In this document: positions 11,694 through 22,831 of the stretch, one piece after another | Position numbering within the stretch: position 1 is the stretch's first letter | Layout: every line of letters starts with the position of its first letter | Assembly (NCBI GenBank): GCA_944470555.2 | Contig: OX104134.1 | Coordinates: 55,729,890-55,793,889, forward strand | Reading direction: 5' to 3' | Origin: Heterobilharzia americana | Lineage: Eukaryota > Platyhelminthes > Trematoda > Strigeidida > Schistosomatidae | DNA: 64,000 bases | Notes under the pieces: model-generated | Seen by the model: only the letters and a program-made list of their open reading frames with translations | Told to the model about the DNA's origin: nothing | Database searches by the model: none | Made by a program: the position numbers and the translations under genes

Positions 11694-12379
11694 GACACAG
11701 TAAATGGCGTGAGGTTACTTATTAGTTTACCAGTTTTCTATATAAATTTTAAAAAATGGTTTAATTCTAATTATTTAAGTAATCACTACATGAACCGTTA
11801 ACTTATTTCTTTGGTTTGCGACGCACTTTTTCATACCTAGATTTTCGCAGCACAAGCTAACTATAGTTCATCAAAAGCTGAATAAACATAGAACTCGAAA
11901 AACAGTCAAAAAACACTTTCAGGCTCAGTAACTTATGGCCGTTAACAATGACTGCAGTATCCAGGAATTTACAGTAGAAATAAGAATGTGATGCAAAGTG
12001 TTTTTGTTTTTGTCCTAAATATCACTGGTTATTCCTTTTTTGAATAAAAGTGTATTCTCAGGACAAGAAATTTAAAATTCTCTACAAAGCTGACATCACT
12101 TTGTTCGCTTGATTCAACTGGAAATCCAGACAGCGATAGAACAAAAAAATTTATTAAAACAGCAAAGTAATAGTTACCACCTCGCAAAAGTAGGGAAATC
12201 CTGGAAGCAGAAATTTGCCTCAATTTTAGGATTTAGAAAACTAATACGAGTGAATATGCTTAGTCGTGCATATGGTTCAGCAGGAAAAAAAGCAATAAGT
12301 CATCAGTGAAAATAATTAATTCCAAAAAGATAATTATGAGATACGTGCTAAGGTCGTCTAGCTAATTGAAATCAATGGT
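11694..12379. other. no supported gene; one short unexplained ORF
   Basis: An open frame at 12094-12309 (+) is Lys/Gln-rich. It has a stop immediately upstream and no usable in-frame acceptor that I can find. I do not call it a gene. Confidence 0.4.
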
Positions 12380-12640
12380 TTGAGATTCTTGATGATACGA
12401 TTGAGAATTGGTTACATAAGAGCAGATATATTCTCTCATTCCTCAACATTTCTAAAGCTTCAACAATTTCACTAACCTTCATTTACTTCACCTCTCTCGA
12501 GCCATACACTTTTGTCTACCTTAGTTATGCTCTTTTTCTACTCACTTGTTCTTTGCATATTGTAATGAAGTGTGGCAAGTTGAACCGATGTGGTTCTATG
12601 CAAAGTTCCACGTTTGTTTTGTTTATCTCACTACTCATCA
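12380..12640 (+). repeat. 3' tail of a LINE family B copy (copy 1 of a dispersed pair)
   Basis: About 245 bp nearly identical to 18700-18944 (offset 6320; differences at 'caacaatttc/caacaacttc' and 'ccacgtttg/ccacttttg'). The same region is recognisable but diverged at 26.76-27.0 kb ('cacttgttctttgcat', 'gtgaagtgtggc'), following family B coding sequence. The three copies suggest a 3' UTR. Confidence 0.65.
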
Positions 12641-13259
12641 GTAATATTTATGGAAACATTTATAGTTAAAATATCTCTTCCTGTAATATGCAAGGTTCGC
12701 TACCAAGCTGTGATTTCAACTCCATTTTCATTGTTTAACATCAAAATCTAAATTTCTGCAGGTATGGGAGGTGACTGCTTATTCCAGGTATTGTTATAAG
12801 AAGTGACAATAATTTATCATAAAAAACCTTTCATGTGAAAATATAGTATATAAATTGAGACGTAGGCAATACTAACAGAGAATTGTCAACCCCTACCTCT
12901 GATTAAACAGGGTACCATATAAAAATTCATAAATTACACTGGGCTTATCTCAACTAAGTAAATCATTATATCCTCACTCAAACAAAGTGTGCTATATAGT
13001 CAGAAGGGGTACCTTCAGACTATTCAAAAATTCCTTTTTGATCACTCATTAATGATGGATATATCTAAGTATTTTACTCTGACGTATATTTCTTCTAGAC
13101 CAGTAATGATTCTAAAAAACAAAGAGAGATTTTAATCATCACCGACACCAACTTAGATCACACCATTACAGTATCTTAAAATTAGCATACGTCTTCTCAG
13201 ACAAATTACTTGGATAATAAAAGAATTATTAATTAAAAATACATATGGTAGTTATGATG

Positions 13260-13330
13260 TATTGCCGCTAACAGTGGGATCAAATACGGGCCTTTAGTCC
13301 TGTTTTGGACTTGTCAGCTGGATGTTGTTT
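13260..13330 (-). repeat. Sm-alpha-like SINE, degenerate hammerhead
   Basis: The minus strand reads 'catccagctgacaagtcc', a loop, 'ggactaaag', then 'gatcccactg'. This is the Sm-alpha hammerhead layout with the conserved CUGANGA changed to CTGACAA and GAAA to TAAA. Probably inactive. Confidence 0.5.
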
Positions 13331-13394
13331 CGCTAAAACTTCATTGAGCTCAAATTAAACATCGTAGTAATAAGCACATATCTAAGAAAATTAT

Positions 13395-14091
13395 TATTAG
13401 TCCCTGGGGTTCTTAGTGGAACACACGACTTCAGTAGCACGTCTCCATTCCACTCTCTTCTCTGAAATCTTTCGAACCTGTCGCCACGACTACCCACAAC
13501 CTCTCATTTCCACCTCGCACGATCTCCTCCATGTCACCCTCACCTCGGACTCCCAACTCGTCGATTCCCATGGCGATTCCACTCGACGGCCTGATGCAGG
13601 ATGTCCCCAGTCGGCCTTCTCCGTGGATGCCCAATCCATCTCCATTTCCTTCCAATGCATATTTGTTCAGCCATAGGTTCTTGGTTGGTTCGTTGCCCAA
13701 CGACACTTCCTTGTTGCTTATTATTTCTGACCATCTGATCTTCAGTAACGAGCCAGCATAGGCAGTTGTTGATGAATGTCTACAGTTGCTTGGAAATGCC
13801 TTTCGTAAAGCGCCAAGTCTCTCAACCATACAGGAGCACTGACTTGACTGGGTTGGTGTTGAAAATCCGCATCTTGTTCCACATGCTGAGTGCAGTAGAT
13901 CTCCACACTGGTTTCAGGCTAATGAACACCTGTCTTGCTTTTCCGATTCTCACTTTGACATCCTCGTCTGTCCCGCCACTTGTAGTTGAAACAGTGCTGC
14001 CTAGAAAGGTGAAGGAGGTTACTTCCTTTAAGTTTCTCCCGTTTATGGTGATTGCAGTTTGTTGTTGGTGGTGGTGGTGCGGTATCTTCAT
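13395..14091 (-). mobile_element. RTE-type LINE, 3' half (continues at 17713-18185)
   Basis: Minus-strand frames at 13822-14091 and 13431-13829 match the C-terminal part of the RTE ORF in the plus copy at 41400-42120: TAITINGRNLKEV, TFLGSTVSTTSGGTDED, the RSTALSMWNKMR block. The tail on the minus strand ends in TAATAATAA. The body is split from its 5' half by 3.6 kb of other DNA. A TGA lies where other copies encode Ser in YGSET. Confidence 0.85.
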
Positions 14092-17000
14092 AAGAAAATA
14101 TATGAGCCTTATTGCTTGACCGGTTCGTGGAACCTAATATCCTCGAATAAGAGGTTATATGAAATTAGTTATATCATATATTCATTAGGAAATAAAAACA
14201 CCAAAATAATAAATGAGCCAAGAGGTATTAACCAAGGCTGCATATCCTTTGATTCTTATGTCGATGAGTAGGTTTCTTTTTGGCGGTTTCTCTGTCTGGC
14301 CTCTGACATCGTTGTTTATCATTCATCTGATTGGTTGATAGACTGGGTCTAATTTTATGCGCCTACTGATTGCCGACTGGTATAAATGCCAAGCTTCTAG
14401 AAATTTTATAATACTACTTGTGTTTCCTCTGTCCGACATTTCTGCTGTTTGAAAATTTAATTCATGACCACAGTTGTGCACGTGCATTGATATAAGCTAC
14501 GTATAATCAGTTTCTGCATAAACCCATGCACTGAAAATGGAGTAATGTAAAGCCTAAAGGGGAAATGGTACCAATTAATGGAATCAGTAGCCTAGCGTGG
14601 TACGTTCAGATTTCTCCTAGATTCTATTGCACTTAAAATAACTGGCTCCGCCGTAATGGAATCTTAGCCATGTATCAATCTTTGTTTATCTTGCCATGAG
14701 AGTATATGAAATGTTTGTGGTCAATCAACCTTTCAATTGGTCCAGTCAGACAGTTCAGACAGAAATGAGGCTTCGCATCACTGTTCAGAAGTTGACTCAC
14801 GTCGTATCGATACATCAAGAAAGAAAGCTTACAGATAACAGAAGAAGAGAATAGACAATTATGTAAGTTGTTAACAGTGGGGAATATGGGCTGAACTCTT
14901 GATAGAATTCGGTATGACAATTAATATAAAGACTATAAGTGGGTGTCTCTGGACGAAATATACCGACTTGCAGCAGTTTAACACCTGGAACTTACCATAA
15001 CAAAAGGGCTAACATTTTACCATATGGCTTACATCAATAGTCAGAGACTTCATGAACTGATACCACTTTCTACTTTATCCAACTTCACAATTTTTCAACC
15101 CAAATCTACTTCATCTGACATTATACGATGAAGTAGACTTTCAATAAACTTGCCATCTGAATTGACGCAGGTTCACAACTTGATCAGTTAGCTCGTCAAA
15201 TTAACCTAGCCTCTACCCATGATTTCCACATAAGTCACATGGTAACACGACAACACATGGCCTGTGCAACGAAGACGTTGGTTTTTGAACACCTACAGAC
15301 TCTTCGGGTCCTACACATTTAATGGAGACTTTTCACTGCCATGTTATATAACACAGCTAACTAAAGTACAGTAAATGACGTGCCCAATAGGCTATCAGTT
15401 ATCACAGTGCGACATATGGAGTATAATTTGATCGAAACCGAGACAAGCCTTTCGTATTGAGGACGAGAGATTTTCTGTCATTTATTCATTGGAGCTTGTC
15501 CTACTTCTCAAATAAGTGAACTGGTCAATGTGACCAACTACTTCACACCTTTTTGTCAAATGAAGAATCAGTGTGGACTAGTCTAGGACTAACTATCTTC
15601 ATTTCAGTAGTGATCAACAATATCCTAACATTTTTAAATTTTCACCCAGGTTATACAGAATACTCTGCATTTTGCCAGTCTCTACACGTGAAAGGACTAC
15701 AGTTAGCTGCATTCTCCAAGTTTCCTACTTGGTTTTCTACGACAACATCAAACTGTGAAATCAGAGTGCCATAAGCATTTCTTTGACAAATTTAGATAAA
15801 AATGTAGGTGGTCGACACCCTTCACAAAAATAACCTTAGGCGGACAACTTACCTGATGCCTCCTTGTACGCTCTAACGTGACCACTACGTGTGAATACCA
15901 AACTCGTACTACACTGATGTAACTACCTGGCACACTTTTCAGGAGGAGACACTACTATAAGACCTCTCAATTCATCAAGTTGGACGCCAGGTGCTAATAA
16001 GTGAGAGTAAGTTCCAAAACACTACTTATGGTGAATATCTAGTCGAGACACCCACAACTCACCTATTTTTCTTAGAATTGAACTCTTGGAAACTCCCTTA
16101 GCCATTTGATGACTGCTAAACCTAGAATCCAAAGCACTATTACGTTATTGATTACGCTATCATAGTAGGATCTCCCTCTTTTCTTTAAGACCTGGGCAAT
16201 CAGTTATTGTGACCTGTAAGAGGGAATCATATGTCACGGTAGTAAACACATCAGTTAATCTTTAAAAAAATAATAGATTCAACCATCCTAGACTGCCATT
16301 GGTGCAAGTTCATCAGGCTCTGCCGCTCCACCACGTTTCAAACAGCTTACAGACTTCCTGACTTCGCGAAGAATTGGATCCCTAATTTAAATTTTCCATT
16401 CATGACCTGGTGAGAAATTGTACAACCAAAGACTAACTGGAGGCATGCTAAGCTATCCCTTGAAGTTCTCCACCCATCGTTTTAGTCATTTTCACTGCCA
16501 CTGAATCACAGACATATCCTTCTCCACTTTTACTTCACTAAGCACAAACATTTGCCTAAGTTTCTTTGGTTGGTCTAAATAGACGCTCAATGTTATCTGT
16601 CACACTGTTTTTTTATCTATTTAGTCTTCGCCACTTGGCTTTTCTGATGTTCTCTGGTCATCCTCCTATTTATTCTACCTTTGAGCTACTTCCCTCTATC
16701 TTTTTTGCCAAAATAGCGCAGAAACGTTTTCGATTGCATGCATTTACTCGAAAGAAGCTGATGAGGTGCACTGACTCTTCCTAGTCTCCTTCTGACAGTC
16801 GTTTACGGTGTCTAATGTTTTTTCACAGCATACTGGACATGCCTTGGATTTCTTAACAGTGTGTGAGGTTGCCCTGTTTCTGTAACTGGCTAGCCACTGA
16901 AATTGGCCTTACAATTCTCATAGTTAAACTTTACTTGCAGTGATCTTTTTACCGCCTTTTTCCCGCATATTTACTAGAAGACATGGGCGACCACGTGGAC

Positions 17001-17657
17001 CGTTCCTGAACATATGCTTAAAAGGGAGCGGCAACCCTCCGGCGGTTACTGACAGAAACATGGTCTGTATTCATCAAATAAATTAAGTTGGTGGGCACGA
17101 CAACAGGCTATATCTTTATTTATGTCTGAGGTTCGAGTTAGCCTAGAAAAAGTAGCTAACTGTGTAAAGTTGCAGTCGATAAGTGTCGTTATTCTTTCAG
17201 TTGGCTGGGATTCTGGAATTACCACCTTAATGCCTTGATGTCTGAATTAGACTGCTTACCTGTGCGTTAACTTTCGATGAGAACCACTTTCGAACCTCTA
17301 TCTCTCAACAAAAAGCTGGACAGTTTTTTGCAGAACTCACTTTTAACTTTATTCGCACTGTAATCAATCTATGTATATGCAGCTAAATCTAGAAAGTGTG
17401 GATGAGATTTACTATTCCTTTTAAACCTTGCGGCACAACTCAATCAAGCAGTGCACAAACTGTCAGTGGAGGTTTGTTTAAGCAACACACTTCCTGCCTC
17501 CGAACTTTTGTTGACACTCGATTATGCTACTACCAGATGTCAAAGAAACTATACCACTGGCACAGAAAGACCGCATGTCAGGGAGGAGTATGTTACTTGA
17601 AGGATTGAAAATTTCGAATCGCCTCTTTTGATAGGGAAGGCAGTATTTTCATGGTCA
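13431..17657. repeat. 4,227-bp long direct repeat, copy 1
   Basis: Identical, as far as I can read, to 22171-26397 (constant offset 8740). Every open frame inside it recurs with the same translation and spacing. It comprises the 3' half of an RTE element plus an older family B region. The left border lies inside the RTE 3' end; the right border is at 'atggtca' 17651-17657. Confidence 0.9.
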
Positions 17658-17712
17658 TCCACCAGGATAACCCAACTACTGTCACGCTCCTTCTGGCAGG
17701 AAGTGCAACATA
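14092..17712. other. 3.6-kb DNA block splitting an RTE element
   Basis: The RTE reading frame stops at 14091 and resumes at 17713. Both junctions carry a (GTG)n-GGTATCTTCAT segment (14068-14091 and 17713-17736) that matches at 23 of 24 positions. No terminal inverted repeats were found. Most of the block from about 14960 is decayed family B sequence. Confidence 0.65.
14930..17640 (-). mobile_element. ancient LINE family B copy
   Basis: Diverged matches to the copy at 33.7-36.3 kb run in the same order: 'agagacttcat...ctgatacc' near 15040, 'ggttcacaacttgatca' near 15170, 'gaactggtcaatgtgacc' near 15518, 'ggacaacttacctgatgcc' near 15842, and 'ctattccttttaa' near 17413, which parallels 36.26 kb. 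No long frame remains, so it is much older than the RTE copy around it. Confidence 0.6.
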
Positions 17713-18185
17713 GTGGTGGTGGTGGGGTATCTTCATCACCTCTGTCTTCTCTATATTCACCTGAAGTCCCGTCTTAGCTGCCTCTTCTATCAACTTGTTA
17801 GTTTTTGCCTGCAGATCTTCAAGTTTGTGTGACATTAGGCATAGGTCATCGGCGAAATCCAAGTCTTCTAGGTTCTTTTCCGCCGTCCAGCGTATCCCCC
17901 TCTTCTCGCTGCCTACTGTTTGCTGCATGATCCAGTCCACCACAATAAGGAATATCATGGGAGATAGTAGGCAACCTTGTTTCACTCCTGTCTTCACTTC
18001 AAAGGCATCACTGAGCTGAGCTTCCCATTGTGGATTACTTGGCATGTGGCATCTTCATATAGTTGTTGGATGAGGCGGATAAAGGTTTGCGGTACTCCGT
18101 AGTATTGAAGCAGTTTCCAAATTACTTCTCGGTCGACACTGTCAAAGGCCTTCTCAAAGTCGATGAAGTTGAGGTAGAGAGCTGA
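17713..18185 (-). mobile_element. RTE-type LINE, reverse-transcriptase part
   Basis: The minus-strand frame (17593-18045, extended upstream in other frames to about 18185) contains the RT signatures VKTGVKQGCLLSPMIF, DLDFADDLCLMS (the catalytic FADD box) and the KTEVMKIP start of the downstream domain. Further upstream is a 'DFEKAFDSVDRE'-type segment. It is the 5' half of the element whose 3' half lies at 13395-14091. The extreme 5' part is absent. Confidence 0.85.
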
Positions 18186-18205
18186 TTGCCATTCTATGCT
18201 CCACT

Positions 18206-18590
18206 TTAGTTAATAAAGAGGTAAAACCTCTTTATCTCAAACTTCTCACGTAAAATATTCACTGGTAACCCACTGGCTTCGAAAATAGGCAGTGCTACTA
18301 AAACAAAGATGTTTGAAAACATGGAGCCTCCTGACTTCAGCAGCATGAAATTGCATATACGGTGTAAATGGACTGTTGAACTGTTGATGTTAGGGAATTT
18401 GATGGTTTGTTTATCATGCTTTAGTCGGTGTTTGCCATTTAAATTTACTGAATATAAAAGAGACGTGCTATATGAAGTGAATCTTTGCAAAAATGAAGTG
18501 CCATATTGGTGTGTTGTATGTGATGAGGCACCACCCGCCTCGATGTATTATGTAAGTTTAAATATGGTTAGATTGGAAGAAGGCTAGAAG
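18206..18590 (+). other. unassigned open frame
   Basis: An open frame of about 100 codons (about 18267-18587) is rich in Cys and hydrophobic residues, and contains a GTAAGT that could be a donor near 18551. I see no acceptor of quality, no homologous family and no partner exon. It is bounded by RTE on the left and a family B tail on the right. It may be a repeat-derived frame. Confidence 0.2.
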
Positions 18591-18944
18591 GGGTGAGATC
18601 AAGACGTGTCACGAGTTCACGAGGTATTTGACCGTTGATCTGAGTCGGGTGGGATGTGGACTGTCTAGTTGGGGTCCTCCAGACAGTAGAACAATCGGTT
18701 CGAGAATCTTGATGATACGATTGAGAATTGGTTACATAAGAGCAGATATATTCTCTCATTCCTCAACATTTCTAAAGCTTCAACAACTTCACTAACCTTC
18801 ATTTACTTCACCTCTCTCGAGCCATACACTTTTGTCTACCTTAGTTATGCTCTTTTTCTACTCACTTGTTCTTTGCATATTGTAATGAAGTGTGGCAAGT
18901 TGAACCGATGTGGTTCTATGCAAAGTTCCACTTTTGTTTTGTTT
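18590..18944 (+). mobile_element. LINE family B 3' end (copy 2 of the dispersed pair)
   Basis: From 'gaaggctagaaggggtgagatc' on it parallels 26640-26990 ('ttgaaggaaagctcag', 'gttgtctggttgggtcctc'). From 18700 it is nearly identical to 12380-12624. Consistent with the end of the coding region and 3' UTR of family B in the + orientation. Confidence 0.6.
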
Positions 18945-21900
18945 GTCTTTATATTCACCTGTCTCAATACTGTCTTTGTCTCTTCGTATGACATTCCCAG
19001 TTTTTAATATCACTTTTTCATTATTTCACTTTTTTCCCTTTTTCTTGCTTCGCGATGTGGCGTCATTCATGATATTTTTCTTGGTTATACAGCAATGTCA
19101 GGTCTTTTCTTATTACTGAACGCCTGTTGGCTGTTGGCTTTTATATAACCTATAATAGATCAGAATTGTCTTTTCAATCTCTTTCTGAAAGTGACATGAA
19201 GTTTCTGTCTACACCAATCTACATTATTGTTTTCATGAAATTTCATGCCGCTATGCTTATTAAATTTCTAAGACAATTTCTTACAATTCGTTTCGGCACT
19301 GAATTTAAGTGAGATCACTTATAGGTCACTGAAGAAAACATCCTAAGTTTGACTTTTGCGCAACTCAATGATTTGGCAAAGGTTTTAACAGTATATCTTT
19401 TTCCCTCTATATATTTTTTGCCTCCACGTATTCTCCAAAACAGGTCTCTTTCATATTGTTATTCTAATTGGTCAGCTACATCACTTCTCGTCTCCCATGG
19501 GGTATTCGGCGCACACACTAATTCAATTTTAAATGGACTACGTGACTGTTTTGAAGTTGCTTGTATCACTTTATTATGTTCACCAAAAAGGTCGACTGGT
19601 TTTTGAAGACCCATTTATATTTTTTGGCTTCATCTGAATTACTGTTTATTTCACTGTCCAACTGAATATTAGCCTTAGCAACTAGGAGAGCTTCATGCTT
19701 CTTGCATCTTCAAATTTGATATCTTTTTTCCTTTGCTAGTGATTGAATGGGTGAACTTTTAAGAGTCCAGGAAGAAACCAAAAGCTTATGGATGATATCC
19801 TAAAGTGATTTACATTATATATCTCTAGAATTTCGACAAAATGAATATTTACAATTAATAGGAAATGAACTTGCTTCTGAAAGTCATTAGTTACGTTAAT
19901 TCATAGAATGAAATTAAAATAAAAAATATTATCAGATGTAATCAGAGTATATACCCAAACAATGCAGTACTGAAGTCGTTTGAATTTCATAATAGTATCC
20001 GGTACAACGTATTCATTTTTACTCAAACGTATCTTTAAACTGTATTTTGTAAAAATACTAGAAGGTAGGTAATTGGACAAGTTTACCAATCTTTTTTGAC
20101 AGAATAAACATCTAAGGTATTGCCATATGTTGAAGAATACAAGGTGAGACTCTCGACTTTTTAAGATATTGTTGATTACGTCACCTGTATGCAATATGAC
20201 GAGCTTCAAAATTTAAGCAGTTTTCAGAGTTCATATAATTACTTCATTTCATTCTAACTCACTGAAGTCCCTACAAGGTTTGTTTCCTTAAAATTCGTCT
20301 CTCCTGTAAATTATCAACATAAAATGTTTGACCGATTGGTTTCAATTACTGTGTAAATTTCGGTTTGAGAAACCTATATCGAATTCCGAAATCCAAGTCC
20401 AAACAAGTTAGCTGTTGATAACCAGCCTTGTATAAGTCCTTCATTGAATTGATTACATTCTCCCTTATTTCTTTATACTACAATATCATGTGAATGCTAA
20501 GATGCAACTGTGGACCTTCTCAACTTCATCGCCTGCTCATACCTTATTTCACTTCAAATGAAATAAAGTCAATTCAAAAAATCTGAAGATAACCGAAAAT
20601 AAGTATTCGTTTTTAACTCTGTTTTCTAAAAGTAACACAAATTCTTCTGGAGCTGACACCTTTTCAAACTTGAATCATCTACGACTAATGATGACAATAT
20701 TCTCATCCATACAGATATATAATGGCGAGATGAAACTACTGCTGGATAGTTGATTGCTATGAAACAGACAACCTGATGTACATATGATGACAATATCAGA
20801 ATAAATTATGTGTGAATTTAAGTAAGCTGTACAAGGAATGAAAACGTATACATAAACTAAGATGACCAGAGCCCACCAAACTCCACTTTTTTCAACAACT
20901 GCATGACAGATGTTTGATGGTTCAGAAGAACCATTAGCTATTAGAACTGAAAGCTGACTTCAGGATAGCTATATAAAGAAAAAAATACGGAGTGTAAATA
21001 CCGGATATGGAAGTTTGAATATTTTCAGAAGAAATAGACATCAAATTCACAACTTAAATTATTGGTTATTATATATAGTCCACCTGGTTGTGGGTAGCAG
21101 ACCAACCTAAGAAGCGCGTTTCGTCCTATTTCGGACTTGCCATCTGGATCTACCTGCACCCCTGTGAGTGAAGGCGCTTATGCCAAAATGAACAAGTCTT
21201 AGTAATTCTTCTTTCCTTAGATTTAAAAGTTAAGTGATACCATAATTACTTGATATATAGCCTACTTTATTCCTGATTTTCTCGATTTACCTGGTCTTAA
21301 TATTTTTGGGAAAGTGATTGAATTTTGTGTTTAAGCTGTTCCTTCGGCCTTCTTTAATACTATAGTCAGAAGAGTGAAAATTTCATCCTTCCTCAAAAAT
21401 CTCATAATTAAGGTGCACAGTGAGTCAAAAAGCTATTCAGTTCAGTAGTGTATGCTTCATAATTTCTTCTTTAAGATATTCTTCAGGTCTACATAGATGT
21501 GTGTGTGAAAATTTAGTGTTCATATCCGAGAGCCAGCAGATAAGTCCAACATCAGAAATAAGCTGAGGTCCATTTACAGCACATACTAGTCACTAGAACT
21601 AACGAACAGAATATATGGTCTAAAACATTACTTCAAAGAGATTTAACATATCAGGATGTATATTACATGCTGTGGAAACGAATAAAACTTACTAGTCAAT
21701 GCAATAGCCCAAGTCGATATACACCTTAACCACAAATAGTAAAATATTGGAGTGAAGCGTATTTGAGAAATTCGAACCTAGTTTGGACCTCACTTTTAAG
21801 AAACTTATAATAATGATTTTAACAGTCAGACTAATGCCAGCCAATGAATTCATGAATTCCCATCATTTCCACCTTCTACCACCCCGGAACATTTTCAAAT

Positions 21901-22095
21901 ACCCTCTTTTACAGATACAATCCCCTATTAAAGCATGTGAAATGCCTGGACCAGCCGTTTAAGCTTTAGCAGAAGAAACCTACAAAACCATGGTCTGCAG
22001 ACGAATTCGCTAAAAGTAGTTACACCAGCTGATTGCCCCAAAACCCCATTCCACAGACTCTTCACTTCTCAATATATTAAAACCTCAAAAGGGTT
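18945..22095. other. 3.1 kb without a supported gene
   Basis: AT-rich, with scattered short frames. The longest (19901-20209, minus, 102 codons) has no recognisable domain or splice context. A SINE relic lies at 21085-21165. Otherwise nothing identified. Confidence 0.4.
21085..21165 (-). repeat. Sm-alpha-like SINE, degenerate hammerhead
   Basis: The minus strand gives 'aagtccgaaataggacgaaac' followed by 'gcgcttc', with intact stem II (GTCC/GGAC) and GAAAC, but the CUGANGA box is changed ('gatggcaa'). This is very close to the known Sm-alpha stem II and loop. Confidence 0.55.
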
Positions 22096-22140
22096 ATGCA
22101 TTATTATTATTATTATTATTACTATTATTATTATTATTTG
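22096..22140 (-). repeat. (TAA)n tail of an RTE copy
   Basis: ATT triplets on the + strand, i.e. TAA repeats on the minus strand, directly follow the RTE 3' terminus ('aactcaagggacaa' on the minus strand). RTE-clade LINEs typically end in such short tandem tails. Confidence 0.7.
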
Positions 22141-22831
22141 TCCCTTGAGTTCCTAAGGGAATATGGGGCTTCAGTAGCACGTCTCCATTCCACTCTCTTC
22201 TCTGAAATCTTTCGAACCTGTCGCCACGACTACCCACAACCTCTCATTTCCACCTCGCACGATCTCCTCCATGTCACCCTCACCTCGGACTCCCAACTCG
22301 TCGATTCCCATGGCGATTCCACTCGACGGCCTGATGCAGGATGTCCCCAGTCGGCCTTCTCCGTGGATGCCCAATCCATCTCCATTTCCTTCCAATGCAT
22401 ATTTGTTCAGCCATAGGTTCTTGGTTGGTTCGTTGCCCAACGACACTTCCTTGTTGCTTATTATTTCTGACCATCTGATCTTCAGTAACGAGCCAGCATA
22501 GGCAGTTGTTGATGAATGTCTACAGTTGCTTGGAAATGCCTTTCGTAAAGCGCCAAGTCTCTCAACCATACAGGAGCACTGACTTGACTGGGTTGGTGTT
22601 GAAAATCCGCATCTTGTTCCACATGCTGAGTGCAGTAGATCTCCACACTGGTTTCAGGCTAATGAACACCTGTCTTGCTTTTCCGATTCTCACTTTGACA
22701 TCCTCGTCTGTCCCGCCACTTGTAGTTGAAACAGTGCTGCCTAGAAAGGTGAAGGAGGTTACTTCCTTTAAGTTTCTCCCGTTTATGGTGATTGCAGTTT
22801 GTTGTTGGTGGTGGTGGTGCGGTATCTTCAT
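22140..22831 (-). mobile_element. RTE-type LINE 3' half inside duplicated block
   Basis: Frames 22562-22831 and 22171-22569 repeat those at 13822-14091 and 13431-13829 exactly. The last 40 bp before the tail differ from the first copy, so the duplication border falls within the element's 3' end. The matching 5' half is missing here. Confidence 0.85.

Noticed and set aside
12762..12787. 26-bp micro-exon bounded by TTTCTGCAG and GTATTG
   Set aside because: Joining it in phase 2 to the receptor gives an immediate TGA; too short to support alone.
13416..14119. Plus-strand frames (86, 76 and 117 codons)
   Set aside because: Shadows of the minus-strand RTE coding region; they recur identically at 22.1-22.9 kb.
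19901..20209. 102-codon minus-strand frame
   Set aside because: No domain, no splice signals and AT-rich composition; chance frame is likely.
22101..22139. Run of ATT triplets considered as a poly-Tyr coding repeat
   Set aside because: It is the tail of a minus-strand RTE copy, not coding sequence.
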